A DNA stretch of 64,000 nt from Skermania sp. ID1734 (GTDB taxonomy: Bacteria; Actinomycetota; Actinomycetes; Mycobacteriales; Mycobacteriaceae). Shown one piece after another: positions 11,642-20,568 of the stretch (the first letter of the stretch is position 1; the number at the start of each line of letters is the position of its first letter). Location: the NCBI RefSeq assembly GCF_007489285.1, contig NZ_VLIY01000002.1:1-64000 (forward strand), in the 5' to 3' direction. Below the pieces are notes generated by a model. That model was not told where the DNA came from and searched no databases. It saw only the letters and a program-made list of their open reading frames with translations. The position numbers were made by a program, and so were the translations under genes.

Positions 11642-12838
11642 GTGGACGCGATGAGCGTGCTGGCCTCCGAAATGCAGTCCTACCTCGACCACTTAGCGGT
11701 CGAGCGTGGTGCTGCGGCAAACACACTCAGCTCCTACCGGCGCGACCTCGACCGCTACCGGCAGTTCCTCACCGACCGCAGCATCTGCTCGCTCGGCGGC
11801 GTGCAGGAGTCGGACGTCAGCGAGTTCATGGTGTCGCTGCGGCGCGGCGACACCGAGGCGAAACTCCCAGCACTGGCAGCAAGTTCCGCGGCACGGGCAC
11901 TGATCGCCGTGCGCGGATTGCACAAATTTGCGGCCGCGGAAGGAATCACCCAGACCGACGTCGCGCACTCGGTCAAACCACCGACGCCCGGTCGCAGGCT
12001 GCCGAAGTCGCTTCCACTCGGCGACGTCATTGCGTTGCTCGAAGCGGCAGGCGGGCCCGAAGACTCCGCCGGACCGCGCGGGCTGCGCGACCGCGCGCTG
12101 CTGGAACTGCTCTACTCGACCGGCGCCCGGATCTCCGAGGCCGTCGGGCTCGACGTCGATGACATCGACTTCGACAACCGGGCAGTCGTATTGCACGGCA
12201 AAGGCGGCAAGCAACGGCTCGTGCCGATCGGTAGGCCGGCGATCGCCGCGATCGACGCGTACCTGGTTCGGGGCCGTCCGGCTCTCGCTGCGGCGCGCGC
12301 GCGGACCCGGGTTGGTGCCACCTACGGCCGGGCCCGGCGGTCATCGGCCGTGCTGTCGGCGCGCGCGTCAGGTCCGCCGCATCCGAATGCTGGTCCCGCT
12401 CCGGTGCTGGATGGTCGCTCCGCAGGCTCCGCTCCGGTGTCCTCTGGTCGCTCCGCAGGCTCCGCTCCGGTGTCTTCTGGTCGCTCCGCAGGCTCCGCTC
12501 CGGTGTCTTCTGGTCGCTCCGCAGGCTCCGCTCCGGCGCTCGATGGCCGCTCCGCCGCTCCGGCCCTCTTTCTCAACGTTCGCGGTGGCCGACTCTCCCG
12601 CCAGAGCGCCTGGCAGGTCCTCCAAACCGCCGCAGACCGGGCCGGCATCACCGCGGGTGTCTCACCGCACACACTGCGCCATTCCTTTGCCACCCACCTG
12701 CTCGACGGCGGCGCGGATGTTCGCGTTGTGCAGGAACTGCTCGGTCACGCCTCGGTGACCACCACCCAGATCTACACGTTGGTCACCATCGGATCCCTGC
12801 GCGAGGTGTGGGCCGGCGCACATCCGCGCGCACGGTAG
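11642..12838 (+). CDS. xerD: Tyrosine recombinase XerD, with a large repetitive insert
   Basis: XerD resolves chromosome dimers at dif with XerC. The N-terminal SAM-like DNA-binding domain (about residues 1-95) and the catalytic domain are recognisable: Arg I in [13 protein letters not shown] (about 160-172), Lys in [11 protein letters not shown]-x-x-R in [22 protein letters not shown] with the nucleophilic Tyr, and the family C-terminus [10 protein letters not shown]. The protein is 398 residues against about 311 in M. tuberculosis. The excess is one block, about residues 220-307, between VRGRPALAA and [13 protein letters not shown], which contains [11 protein letters not shown] repeats. All catalytic residues remain. 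GTG 11642 is chosen because AAGGG lies five bases upstream. Confidence 0.93.
   Translation: MDAMSVLASEMQSYLDHLAVERGAAANTLSSYRRDLDRYRQFLTDRSICSLGGVQESDVSEFMVSLRRGDTEAKLPALAASSAARALIAVRGLHKFAAAEGITQTDVAHSVKPPTPGRRLPKSLPLGDVIALLEAAGGPEDSAGPRGLRDRALLELLYSTGARISEAVGLDVDDIDFDNRAVVLHGKGGKQRLVPIGRPAIAAIDAYLVRGRPALAAARARTRVGATYGRARRSSAVLSARASGPPHPNAGPAPVLDGRSAGSAPVSSGRSAGSAPVSSGRSAGSAPVSSGRSAGSAPALDGRSAAPALFLNVRGGRLSRQSAWQVLQTAADRAGITAGVSPHTLRHSFATHLLDGGADVRVVQELLGHASVTTTQIYTLVTIGSLREVWAGAHPRAR
12413..12562 (+). repeat. 33-bp tandem repeat inside xerD (four full units plus a degenerate fifth)
   Basis: Units start at 12413, 12446, 12479, 12512 and 12545, exactly 33 bp apart. Each full unit has the core GGTCGCTCCGCAGGCTCCGCT followed by CCGGTGTCYTCT or a variant, and encodes [11 protein letters not shown] or [11 protein letters not shown]. 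The fifth is shortened (GGCCGCTCCGCCGCTCCGG). Because 33 is a multiple of three, gain or loss of units keeps the frame. Confidence 0.95.
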
Positions 12839-12845
12839 TCCGCAC

Positions 12846-12911
12846 GTCACCCGCCAAGTGGTGTCGCACTGCGGTCGATCGACTGCAGTGCAACACGAAA
12901 CGGCGGGTGAC
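12846..12911. repeat. 66-bp imperfect palindrome between xerD and parA
   Basis: The outer arms GTCACCCGCC and GGCGGGTGAC match perfectly. Inside a 5x5 mismatch, GTGTCGCACTGC pairs with GCAGTGCAACAC except for one position, and the centre is the perfect palindrome GTCGATCGAC. As RNA it would be a long hairpin directly after xerD (stop 12838), but no T tract follows. It could be a terminator, a small mobile palindrome or a protein-binding site. Confidence 0.8.
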
Positions 12912-13007
12912 CTCGAGATCTGCCAAAGCGTGTCCGACCACAGGATCGCCGTTGGCAAGCGGTAGCGTTATCCGAAAGTGACCAGGACACACAGGGAGCG
13001 TCAGACC

Positions 13008-13922
13008 GTGATGACACCGCAGCAACCCGCCGGGGTGAGCGGAGCAATAGCGGACGACGCCCAACCCGTTCCGGATACCGCAGAGCCATTGGGGCCCACC
13101 GGACGAGCGCTGCGTGACATCCCCGAACCGTCGCCGCTGACCAGCCACGGCCCGGCACGGGTCATCGCGATGTGCAACCAAAAGGGCGGTGTCGGTAAGA
13201 CCACGTCGACGATCAATCTCGGCGCGTCGCTGGCCGAATACGGTCGCCGCGTGCTGCTGGTCGATCTCGACCCGCAGGGCGCACTCTCGGCCGGCCTCGG
13301 CGTCGCGCACCACGACCTCGAACTCACCGTGCACAACCTGCTCGTTGAGAACCGGGTCTCGATCGACGACGTCCTGATGCGCACCCGCGTCGACGGCCTC
13401 GATTTGCTCCCCAGCAACATCGACCTGTCCGCCGCTGAGATCCAACTCGTCAATGAGGTGGGTCGGGAGCAGACCCTCGGCCGGGCCTTGCATCCGGTGC
13501 TCGACCGCTACGACTACGTCCTGATCGACTGCCAGCCGTCGCTTGGACTGCTGACCGTGAACGCTTTGGCCTGCGCCGACGGCGTCATCATCCCGATGGA
13601 GTGCGAATACTTCAGCCTGCGCGGGCTGGCGCTGCTCAACGACACCGTCAGCAAGGTGCACGACCGGCTCAACCCGCGGCTGCACCTCGAGGGCATCGTC
13701 GTCACCATGTACGACGCGCGCACCCTGCACTCGCGCGAAGTCATGGGCCGCGTGGTCGAGGTGTTCGGCGACCTCGTCTACGACACTGTGATCAACCGGA
13801 CAGTGCGCTTTCCCGAAACCAGCGTCGCCGGCGAACCGATCACCAGCTGGGCGCCCAAGTCGGGCGGTGCGCAAGCCTACCGGGCGCTGGCCCGCGAGGT
13901 GATCCACCGGACCGGCAAGTGA
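13008..13922 (+). CDS. parA: ParA/Soj-family ATPase (Rv1708-like)
   Basis: Deviant Walker ATPase of the ParA/MinD class, 304 residues. Walker A CNQKGGVGKTTSTINLG is at about residues 55-71, A' LLVDLDPQGALSAGLG at about 85-100, and Walker B YVLIDCQPSLGLLTVNAL at about 170-187. It lies with scpA and scpB, away from the origin, as Rv1708 does; it is therefore probably a chromosome-organisation ATPase acting with the ScpAB/SMC complex rather than the oriC ParA. GTG 13008 has GGGAG nine bases upstream; ATG 13011 is equally possible. The stop overlaps the GTG of scpA by three bases. Confidence 0.93.
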   Translation: MMTPQQPAGVSGAIADDAQPVPDTAEPLGPTGRALRDIPEPSPLTSHGPARVIAMCNQKGGVGKTTSTINLGASLAEYGRRVLLVDLDPQGALSAGLGVAHHDLELTVHNLLVENRVSIDDVLMRTRVDGLDLLPSNIDLSAAEIQLVNEVGREQTLGRALHPVLDRYDYVLIDCQPSLGLLTVNALACADGVIIPMECEYFSLRGLALLNDTVSKVHDRLNPRLHLEGIVVTMYDARTLHSREVMGRVVEVFGDLVYDTVINRTVRFPETSVAGEPITSWAPKSGGAQAYRALAREVIHRTGK

Positions 13923-14755
13923 CCGAGGCTGCAGCGCCCACAGCAGCTCCCAGCGAAGCCGACAACAACGCCGGATTCACGGTCCGGCTGCGTAACTTCG
14001 AGGGCCCGTTCGACCTGTTGCTGTCGCTGATAAACCAGCGCCGACTCGACGTCACCGAGGTGGCGTTGCACCAGGTCACCGACGAGTTCATCGCCTACAC
14101 CAAGAATCTCGGCGCCGAGATGGAGCTGGATCAGACCACCGAATTTCTGGTGGTCGCCGCCACGCTGCTCGACCTGAAGGCAGCCCGGCTGCTGCCCTCC
14201 GGTGACGTCGAAGATCCCGAGGACCTCGCGCTGCTCGAGGCGCGTGATCTGTTGTTCGCGCGGCTGCTGCAATACCGGGCATACAAGCAGGTCGCCGCCC
14301 TGTTCGCCGAGCTCGAAGAGGCGGCGCTGCGCCGCTATCCGCGCTCGGTGGCGTTGGAGGACCGATACGCGGAGCTGCTCCCCGAAGTGATGCTCGGCGT
14401 CGACGCCGCCCAGTTCGCCGAGATTGCGGCCGCTGCGTTCGCGCCGCGCCCGATTCCGACCGTCGGCCTCGATCACCTGCACGACGTGCACAAAGTGTCG
14501 GTCGTCGAGCAGGCGGGCATTGTGCTGGGGCTCCTGCGCGAGCGCGGCGAGGGTCAGTGGATGTCGTTTCGCGACGTTGCGCGCAGCTCGGGCAACCAAC
14601 TCGAAGTGGTGGCGAGGTTCTTGGCGTTGCTCGACCTGTTCCGGCAGAAATCGGTGGAGTTCTCCCAGGACGATCCGCTGGGCGAATTGCTGGTGTCGTG
14701 GACCGGCGTAGCACCGACCGCGGTGCATGCCGATGACGAGGAAGAAAATGACTGA
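13919..14755 (+). CDS. scpA: Segregation and condensation protein A (kleisin)
   Basis: ScpA bridges SMC heads and binds ScpB. This 278-residue protein has the kleisin N-terminal signature FTVRLRNFEGPFDLLLSLI (about residues 18-36) and YTKNLGAEMELDQTTEFLVV, and the C-terminal winged helix including DLFRQKSVEFSQDDPLGEL. GTG 13919 overlaps the parA stop. ATG of scpB starts inside it, eight bases before its end, so parA-scpA-scpB are coupled. Confidence 0.95.
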   Translation: MTEAAAPTAAPSEADNNAGFTVRLRNFEGPFDLLLSLINQRRLDVTEVALHQVTDEFIAYTKNLGAEMELDQTTEFLVVAATLLDLKAARLLPSGDVEDPEDLALLEARDLLFARLLQYRAYKQVAALFAELEEAALRRYPRSVALEDRYAELLPEVMLGVDAAQFAEIAAAAFAPRPIPTVGLDHLHDVHKVSVVEQAGIVLGLLRERGEGQWMSFRDVARSSGNQLEVVARFLALLDLFRQKSVEFSQDDPLGELLVSWTGVAPTAVHADDEEEND

Positions 14756-15416
14756 ACCAACTGCACTGCCCGACACGACGCCGACACCCGACGACGCCGA
14801 AGTTGTCTCAGCGCTGGAGGCGATGCTGCTGGTTGTCGACGCTCCCGCGCCGGCGGCGCAGTTCGCTGCCGCACTCGAGGTCGACACCGAACGCGTCGAG
14901 CAACTCTTGCGGGAAATGTCGGCGCAGCTGACCGAACGCCGCAGCGGCATCGATCTGCGGTACGTGGGGGACGGCTGGCGGCTTTACACCAGGAACGAGT
15001 TCGCTCCCTACGTGGAACGGATGCTGCTCGACGGGGCCAGGTCGAAGCTCACGCGTGCCGCTTTGGAAACGCTCGCGGTCATCGCATACCGGCAGCCGCT
15101 CACCCGTGCGCGGGTGAGCGCTGTTCGCGGTGTCAACGTGGACGGGGTAATGCGTACACTTCTTGCCCGGGGGCTGATTGCCGAAGCCGGCGTCGACCCC
15201 GAGACGACCGCGACGCTGTATTGCACCACCGAGCTGTTCCTGGAGCGGCTGGGGCTGGCGTCGCTGGCCGACCTGCCGCCGCTCGCGCCGTTGCTGCCGG
15301 ACGTGGACCTGATCGACGAGATCAGCGAAAGTCTGGACACCGACCCCCGCATGAACCGGCTGCGCAAGTCGGCGGAGCCGGAGCAGCATGCAGCAATTCC
15401 GGACGACGAGGACTGA
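14748..15416 (+). CDS. scpB: Segregation and condensation protein B
   Basis: Partner of ScpA in the bacterial condensin complex, 222 residues. Two winged-helix domains are visible: ALEAMLLVVDAPAPAAQFA (first) and RAALETLAVIAYRQPLTRA with VSAVRGVNVDGVMRTLLARG (second), which is the best-conserved ScpB block. The start ATG 14748 has GAGGAAG five bases upstream; ATG 14727 or 14733 would extend further into scpA. Acidic tail. Confidence 0.95.
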   Translation: MTEPTALPDTTPTPDDAEVVSALEAMLLVVDAPAPAAQFAAALEVDTERVEQLLREMSAQLTERRSGIDLRYVGDGWRLYTRNEFAPYVERMLLDGARSKLTRAALETLAVIAYRQPLTRARVSAVRGVNVDGVMRTLLARGLIAEAGVDPETTATLYCTTELFLERLGLASLADLPPLAPLLPDVDLIDEISESLDTDPRMNRLRKSAEPEQHAAIPDDED

Positions 15417-15455
15417 CCGCCGAGAACACGGCGTGCGAAGAACGACAGGACAACA

Positions 15456-16418
15456 GTGAACAAACCCGCTCGCCGAGATGGCACACCGGATCACAAGAAG
15501 CGCTCCACCCGGAGCGGCGCCGCCGCGAAGGCGCGCTCAGGGCCGAAAGCGCAATCAGGGAAAGCCACAGCCCGCAAACAGACCCAGCAGGGGACCAAGC
15601 CGCATGCCGCGCCGAAGCTGAGCAACGCCAAGCCGGCCCGTCACCAGTACGTGGAACCGCGCGGACCGGAGAAACTGGCGGCAGGTGAGGGTGTGCGCCT
15701 GCAGAAGGTGCTCGCCCAGGCTGGCGTCGCCTCGCGACGCGCGGCCGAGGAACTGATTGCGCAGGGCCGAGTCGAGGTCGACGGCCGAATTGTCACCGAG
15801 CAGGGGCTGCGGATCGATCCCGACATCGCGGTGGTACGGGTGGACGGCACTCGCGTGGTGGTCAAGGAAGACCGCGTATATCTGGCGTTGAACAAGCCGC
15901 GCGGCTGGCAATCGACGATGTCGGACGAGCTGGGCCGGCCCTGTGTGGGCGACATCGTCGCCGAACGAGTCGCCGCGGGACAACGGCTGTTTCATGTCGG
16001 ACGCCTCGATGCCGACACCGAAGGCCTGCTACTGCTCACCAACGACGGTGAGTTGGCGCACCGCTTGATGCACCCGTCGTACGAGGTGTCCAAGACCTAC
16101 CTAGCGACCGTGCACGGCGTGGTCGGGAAGGGCCTCGGCAAGCAGTTGCGTGCCGGCGTCGAACTTGACGACGGAATTGCGAAGGTAGACAAGTTCTCGG
16201 TCCTCGAGTTGGCCGAAGGCAGGTCGCTGGTCAAGGTGGTGCTGCACGAAGGGCGCAAGCACATTGTGCGGCGACTGCTGGAGGCGGTGGATCATCCGGT
16301 GATTCGCTTGGTACGCACAGACATTGGATCAGTGGCGCTGGGCGACCAGCGGCCGGGGACACTTCGAGTGCTGGGGCGCAACGAAATCGGCGGCTTGTAT
16401 GCGGCGGTGGGCCTGTGA
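15456..16418 (+). CDS. rluB: Pseudouridine synthase RluB/RsuA family
   Basis: Large-subunit rRNA pseudouridine synthase of 320 residues. A basic, Lys/Arg/Gln-rich extension (about residues 1-75) precedes an S4 domain ([20 protein letters not shown], about 81-100) and a catalytic domain with [10 protein letters not shown] and the catalytic Asp in [19 protein letters not shown] (about 183-201). The long basic tail is common in actinobacterial members and may bind rRNA. GTG 15456 has AGGAC upstream. The stop overlaps the GTG of cmk. Confidence 0.93.
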   Translation: MNKPARRDGTPDHKKRSTRSGAAAKARSGPKAQSGKATARKQTQQGTKPHAAPKLSNAKPARHQYVEPRGPEKLAAGEGVRLQKVLAQAGVASRRAAEELIAQGRVEVDGRIVTEQGLRIDPDIAVVRVDGTRVVVKEDRVYLALNKPRGWQSTMSDELGRPCVGDIVAERVAAGQRLFHVGRLDADTEGLLLLTNDGELAHRLMHPSYEVSKTYLATVHGVVGKGLGKQLRAGVELDDGIAKVDKFSVLELAEGRSLVKVVLHEGRKHIVRRLLEAVDHPVIRLVRTDIGSVALGDQRPGTLRVLGRNEIGGLYAAVGL

Positions 16419-17113
16419 CCGGCAACGATTCACAGCGGCTGTTCGTCGCCATGGACGGACCGTCGGGTACCGGCAAGTCCAGCGTCGCCCGCCGGCTTGC
16501 AGCTCGCCTCGATGCCAACTATCTCGATACCGGCGCGATGTACCGCGCGGCCACCCTGCAGGTGTTGCGCAGCGGCGTAGATCTCGACGACCCAGTGGCG
16601 ATCGCGGCTGCTGTCGTAGACCTGCCCCTGTTCATCGGCACTGAGCCGGACGGCGAGATCATCGAATTGGCAGGCCAGGACGTGTCATCGGAAATCCGCG
16701 GCGCCGTCGTCACGAAGGCGGTTTCGGCGGTGTCAGCTGTCGGACCCGTGCGCGAGCAGTTGGTGGACATGCAGCGCCAGCTCGCCGCGAAGGCTGGCCG
16801 AATTGTCGTGGAGGGTCGCGACATTGGGACCGTGGTGCTCCCCGACGCCGAGGTGAAGATCTACTTGACCGCCTCGCCCGAGGCGCGGGCGCGCCGCCGC
16901 AACGAGCAGAACATCGCGCAAGGCCGGGGCGACGACTATGAAGCGGTGCTCGCCGACGTGCAACGCCGCGACAACCTGGATTCGACGCGTGCCGTCTCAC
17001 CGCTGCGGCAAGCTGAGGATTCCATCCTTGTCGATACCAGCGAACTCGGCATCGACGAGGTCATCGACGTATTGCACCGCATTGTGGCTGAACGGACAGG
17101 ATCGGTGCGATGA
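16415..17113 (+). CDS. cmk: Cytidylate kinase
   Basis: CMP/dCMP kinase of 232 residues. The P-loop [15 protein letters not shown] is at about residues 15-29, followed by [36 protein letters not shown] and the LID segment [13 protein letters not shown]. It supplies CDP for nucleic-acid and lipid synthesis. The GTG (16415) overlaps the rluB stop and its own stop overlaps ATG of der (ATGA), so the three genes are coupled, as in M. tuberculosis. Confidence 0.96.
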   Translation: MTGNDSQRLFVAMDGPSGTGKSSVARRLAARLDANYLDTGAMYRAATLQVLRSGVDLDDPVAIAAAVVDLPLFIGTEPDGEIIELAGQDVSSEIRGAVVTKAVSAVSAVGPVREQLVDMQRQLAAKAGRIVVEGRDIGTVVLPDAEVKIYLTASPEARARRRNEQNIAQGRGDDYEAVLADVQRRDNLDSTRAVSPLRQAEDSILVDTSELGIDEVIDVLHRIVAERTGSVR

Positions 17114-18522
17114 GCGAGGAGAGCTTTGCCGGTGACGGCATCTGGTCAGACGAAACCGATTGGGCCTTAGCCGATCTCGGTGATCTGGACGATGCGGCCG
17201 AGCATGTGCCGGTACCGATGCTCGCGGTGGTAGGCCGACCGAACGTGGGCAAGTCCACGCTGGTCAACCGGATCATCGGCCGTCGCGAGGCGGTTGTCGA
17301 GGACGTGCCCGGGGTGACCAGAGACCGGGTGTCGTATGAGGCCAACTGGGCTGGGCGCCGATTCATGGTGACCGATACCGGCGGGTGGGAACCCGACGCG
17401 AAGGGGCTGCAGCAATCCGTTGCGCGCCAAGCTGAATTGGCGATGCAGACGGCCGACGCGATCCTGCTGGTCGTCGATGCGGTTGTCGGCGCGACCGCGA
17501 CCGACGAGGCAGTTGCCAAGGTGCTACGCCGATCGAAAACGCCGGTGCTATTGGTGGCCAACAAGGTTGACGACGAGCGGATCGAGGCGGACGCCGCGGC
17601 GTTATGGTCGTTGGGCTTGGGGGAGCCCAAAGCGGTCAGCGCCGCGCACGGCCGCGGTACCGGCGACCTGCTCGATGATGTCTTGGAAGTACTCCCCGAA
17701 ACCCCGCGCGAGGGTTCGGGTGTGGCCGGTCCGCGCCGAGTTGCGTTGGTAGGAAAGCCGAATGTGGGCAAGTCGAGCCTGATCAACCGGCTTTCCGGAG
17801 ACGAGCGCGCAGTGGTGCACGACGTGGCCGGCACGACCGTCGATCCAGTGGACACGCTCGTCGAACTGGGCGGCAAGACATGGCGATTCGTTGACACCGC
17901 AGGCTTGCGCAAGCGCGTGAGCCACGCCAGTGGCGCCGAGTTCTACGCGTCGCTGCGAACCAAGTCGGCGATCGAGGCCGCCGAGGTGGCAATCTTGTTG
18001 ATCGACGCGTCGGAACCGATCACCGAGCAGGATCAGCGGGTGCTTGGCATGATCATCGAGGCGGGCCGCGCGCTGGTGATCGCGTTCAACAAATGGGACT
18101 TGGTCGACGAGGACCGGCGCTACCAACTCGGTCGGGAAATCGACCGGGAACTGAACCGGGTGCCGTGGGCGCAGCGGGTGAACATCTCCGCCCGCACCGG
18201 TCGTGCGGTGCAGAAATTGGTGCCCGCGCTGGAAACGGCGCTCGATTCGTGGGACAAGCGCATTTCGACAGGTCAGCTGAACTCTTGGCTGAAAGACGTC
18301 ATCGCCGCGACACCGCCGCCGATGCGTGGCGGGCGGCTGCCTCGGGTCATGTTCGCTACCCAGGCGGCCACCCGACCGCCGACGTTTGTGCTGTTCACTA
18401 CCGGGTTCCTCGAGGCCGGCTACCGCCGATTCCTGGAGCGCAAGCTGCGTGAGGAGTTCGGATTCGAGGGTTCGCCGGTGCGGATTTCTGTGCGGGTGCG
18501 GGAGAAGCGGGTGCGGCGGTAG
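17110..18522 (+). CDS. der: Ribosome-biogenesis GTPase Der (EngA)
   Basis: Essential tandem GTPase of 50S assembly, 470 residues. G domain 1 has [13 protein letters not shown] (about 41) and NKVDDER; G domain 2 has [13 protein letters not shown] (about 216) and FNKWDLVDE; a KH-like domain follows ([20 protein letters not shown] near 420). An acidic N-terminal extension of about 35 residues is normal for actinobacterial Der. It ends the rluB-cmk-der run. Confidence 0.97.
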   Translation: MSEESFAGDGIWSDETDWALADLGDLDDAAEHVPVPMLAVVGRPNVGKSTLVNRIIGRREAVVEDVPGVTRDRVSYEANWAGRRFMVTDTGGWEPDAKGLQQSVARQAELAMQTADAILLVVDAVVGATATDEAVAKVLRRSKTPVLLVANKVDDERIEADAAALWSLGLGEPKAVSAAHGRGTGDLLDDVLEVLPETPREGSGVAGPRRVALVGKPNVGKSSLINRLSGDERAVVHDVAGTTVDPVDTLVELGGKTWRFVDTAGLRKRVSHASGAEFYASLRTKSAIEAAEVAILLIDASEPITEQDQRVLGMIIEAGRALVIAFNKWDLVDEDRRYQLGREIDRELNRVPWAQRVNISARTGRAVQKLVPALETALDSWDKRISTGQLNSWLKDVIAATPPPMRGGRLPRVMFATQAATRPPTFVLFTTGFLEAGYRRFLERKLREEFGFEGSPVRISVRVREKRVRR

Positions 18523-18598
18523 TTCTCCCGCCGAAACCATGGTTACGTATACGTTGTTCGAGAAGGCGTGTACCTAGCCATGATCTCGTCGACAACTA

Positions 18599-18675
18599 TG
18601 GTCGGGCTGACAGGATTTGAACCTGCGACCCCCACACCCCCAGTGTGGTGCGCTACCAAACTGCGCCACAGCCCG
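18599..18675 (-). tRNA. tRNA-Pro (GGG anticodon), CCA encoded
   Basis: On the minus strand the acceptor CGGGCTG pairs with CAGCCCG. D arm GCGC/GCGC, anticodon stem CCACA/TGTGG with loop CTGGGGG (anticodon GGG, reads CCC), T arm GCAGG-TTCAAAT-CCTGT, discriminator A, and a genomic CCA (18599-18601). All arms are standard. It lies 76 bp after der in the opposite orientation. Confidence 0.95.
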
Positions 18676-18738
18676 TTGCCACCACATGAGGTGACCGGAG
18701 TAGCTTAGCGTGCCTTCGCGCGGAGCCCTACCGGGGCC

Positions 18739-19953
18739 TCACCAACGAAAGTTCGGCCCCGCTCCGCTCGCTGGCGCCCAGCACGGACCGTCCGGTGGCG
18801 GAGTGTGTTGGTAGCCGGGGTAACACGGCAGCACGTTTGGCGCCTGCGGCACCGGGGGTGCGGGGTTCTGTGGCGGCGGTGCAGGGTTGACGGCCGGCAG
18901 GCACGGCCCGTCGGGCGGCGGTGTGTGCGTGTAGCCGGAGTAGCAGGGCAGCACACCATCGGACGCGGGCGGCGGAGCCGGCTGAACCGGTGGCGCCGGC
19001 TCCGCCGATGACGGTTCCACCGGTTGTGCAGCAGCAGAGGTCGTCGCCGGGGGCGGCGGTGGCGGCGCGACCGGCGACGGAGTCGGCGCTTGGGTGGTCG
19101 TTGCGGGTGCTGGTGTGGTCACGGTGGCTGAATCGCCAGCCACTGTCGGCGACGATCCGCCGCCCGACACGAGACTGGCGAGGACCACAACGGCGACGAT
19201 CACCACGAGCGCAACCCCGCCGAGTACCGCCAAATTTCGCCGCACCGCCGGTGATGGTGCGTTAGATGGCTTGTGTGACGGCGCGACGGCGGCGCGTGCC
19301 GCAGCGACGAGTTCATCAGTGGAGCGGTATCGCTGCGCCGCGTCGGTGGTGACGCCACGTGCTATTACCGCATCCAATCCGCTTGGCAGCGAACCAAGTG
19401 GCGCAGATCGACCAGGGAAGCGCCGCCCGCTGAGGCACTCGTACAACAGCGTGCTCAGTCCGTGAACACCCGCCGTGTCGCGAGGCTTTGTGGCGATGCC
19501 GACATCTGTTAGACATGCCATTCCATTGGCACGGACAAGAACATCGGCTGAATCCACTTCCGGAATGGGCAGTCCAGCCGCGCGCACGGCGTTGAGGGCA
19601 GAGGACAGTTGCTCGAGGATGTCGATCGACTCGGCAACCGGGAGCGGTCCCGAACGCAGCCTGGCCTGCAAGGTCTCACCGTCGGTGAGCGCGGTGACGA
19701 TGAAGAGTCGGTTGCCTATTTGACCGAAATCGTGGATTGGCGCCACGTGCGGGTCGTGGATTTGCGCGGCCAGCTCAATCTCATGTTCGAACTCCCCGAC
19801 GCTCAGATCGTCCTCGGCGGCCTCCGGTGCGAGCGCGCGAATAACCACGTGCTGACACGTCAGCGTATCGTATGCGGCCCAGACCTCTTGGCCGCCAACT
19901 GCATTCAGGCGCCGGTCCAAGCGGTACCGGCCGAATCGGGCTCCGGTTTGCAT
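18739..19953 (-). CDS. Membrane-anchored Ser/Thr pseudokinase with duplicated Cys/Pro motif
   Basis: The first 230 of 404 residues follow a PknB-type kinase fold (FGRYRLDRRL; VVIRALAPE; LSTLLYECLSGRRFPG; ALDAVIARG-like C-lobe helices). Catalytic residues are missing: the VAIK lysine is Arg39, the glycine loop is degenerate (VGGQE), the HRDxKPxN loop reads AGLPIPEVDSADVLV (126-140) and DFG reads DVG (150-152). One transmembrane helix (about 240-262) leads to a Pro/Thr/Ser-rich extracellular part with two copies of LPCYxGYxHTPPPDGPC (about 336-351 and 376-391). It resembles MviN-type or PknB-like pseudokinases that bind partners instead of phosphorylating; partner unknown. ATG 19953 has GGGAG seven bases upstream. 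Confidence 0.85.
   Translation of the reverse strand: MQTGARFGRYRLDRRLNAVGGQEVWAAYDTLTCQHVVIRALAPEAAEDDLSVGEFEHEIELAAQIHDPHVAPIHDFGQIGNRLFIVTALTDGETLQARLRSGPLPVAESIDILEQLSSALNAVRAAGLPIPEVDSADVLVRANGMACLTDVGIATKPRDTAGVHGLSTLLYECLSGRRFPGRSAPLGSLPSGLDAVIARGVTTDAAQRYRSTDELVAAARAAVAPSHKPSNAPSPAVRRNLAVLGGVALVVIVAVVVLASLVSGGGSSPTVAGDSATVTTPAPATTTQAPTPSPVAPPPPPPATTSAAAQPVEPSSAEPAPPVQPAPPPASDGVLPCYSGYTHTPPPDGPCLPAVNPAPPPQNPAPPVPQAPNVLPCYPGYQHTPPPDGPCWAPASGAGPNFRW
18781..18834 (-). repeat. 54-bp direct repeat, copy 2 (LPCYPGYQHTPPPDGPC)
   Basis: This 54-bp segment and the one at 18901-18954 are imperfect direct repeats exactly 120 bp (40 codons) apart within the pseudokinase gene. Both Cys residues and the HTPPPDGPC core are kept. 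Confidence 0.85.
18901..18954 (-). repeat. 54-bp direct repeat, copy 1 (LPCYSGYTHTPPPDGPC)
   Basis: Upstream copy (in reading direction) of the duplicated Cys/Pro motif in the pseudokinase ectodomain; see the partner copy at 18781-18834. The duplication unit is about 40 residues including a Pro/Asn/Ala linker. Confidence 0.85.
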
Positions 19954-20146
19954 CCTTGCTCCCGAGTTTCGACGTCGACGACATTGCGCGCAACGCTGCG
20001 CAGCGGAGATCGAGACCCCCTGCTTCGGGCGATTCTATCGGCGGCGCGAATACCGACAATCACTGCCCGCCGTGACGAACAATGGTTGCGGAGAAGTTGC
20101 CATTCTCTGTCGCCTATGACGAAGGCCCCGTCGCATCCAGCGAAAT

Positions 20147-20172
20147 GTTTAAAAAATTGCCACCTCGGGTAG
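20147..20172 (+). promoter_or_regulatory. SigF-type promoter candidate (GTTT-N16-GGGTAG)
   Basis: GTTT at 20147-20150 and GGGTAG at 20167-20172 with a 16-bp spacer match the mycobacterial SigF pattern GTTT-N15-17-GGGTA. It lies 69 bp ahead of the small antitoxin-like gene. Confidence 0.55.
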
Positions 20173-20240
20173 TTGTCCTGATAGTAGCTGGTTGGCGGCA
20201 CAAGGTCGCACAAACCGGACACTGCAAAGGAAGGAATGCG

Positions 20241-20399
20241 ATGAACTTCGACTCGATCAAGAAGAAGCTGGGCGAGCACAAGGACCAGGTCGACCAGGGG
20301 TTGGACAAGGCTGCCGACGCCGCCAAGCAGCGGTTCGAAGGTCACGACGATCAAATCGACCAAGCAGTGGAAAAGGCCAAGGGCTTTACACAGGAGTAG
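20241..20399 (+). CDS. Small charged protein, MT0933/Rv0909 antitoxin-like
   Basis: A 52-residue, very hydrophilic protein (MNFDSIKKKLGEHKDQVDQG...KAKGFTQE) with repeated Lys/Asp/Gln helices. Small proteins with DQVDQGLDKAAD and DQIDQAVEKAK blocks fall in the MT0933 (Rv0909) antitoxin family of mycobacteria, but no toxin gene is adjacent, so a general stress role is equally possible. ATG 20241 has AAGGAAGG seven bases upstream. A SigF-type promoter candidate lies upstream and a strong terminator follows, so it is a single-gene unit. Confidence 0.72.
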   Translation: MNFDSIKKKLGEHKDQVDQGLDKAADAAKQRFEGHDDQIDQAVEKAKGFTQE

Positions 20400-20408
20400 C
20401 TCCGGCAG

Positions 20409-20452
20409 ACGACAGCGAGCTGGCCGCTAACTGGCGGCCAGCTCGCTGTCGT
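20409..20452 (+). terminator. strong hairpin terminator after the antitoxin-like gene
   Basis: A perfect 19-bp stem (20409-20427 with 20434-20452) with the 6-base loop TAACTG starts ten bases after the stop codon. Only a short GTT follows, so it is an I-shaped actinobacterial terminator. Confidence 0.8.
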
Positions 20453-20568
20453 TGCGGCCGTGGAGAAATGCCCGAATCGTGAGTATTGTGGCGAGTAAGC
20501 GAGAGTTCCAAATCGGTCGAGAAGGTGAGTTCGATGTTCTCGCTGCCGCCAAACGTCAGCGGCTTCGT

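Noticed and set aside
12413-12562. CRISPR array in the xerD repeat
   Set aside because: Units are contiguous with no unique spacers, the period is a coding multiple of three and the frame is kept through xerD.
18599-18675. tRNA-Pro as attachment site of an integrated island
   Set aside because: No duplicated tRNA 3' end and no integrase are found downstream; xerD is the housekeeping recombinase in its usual syntenic place.
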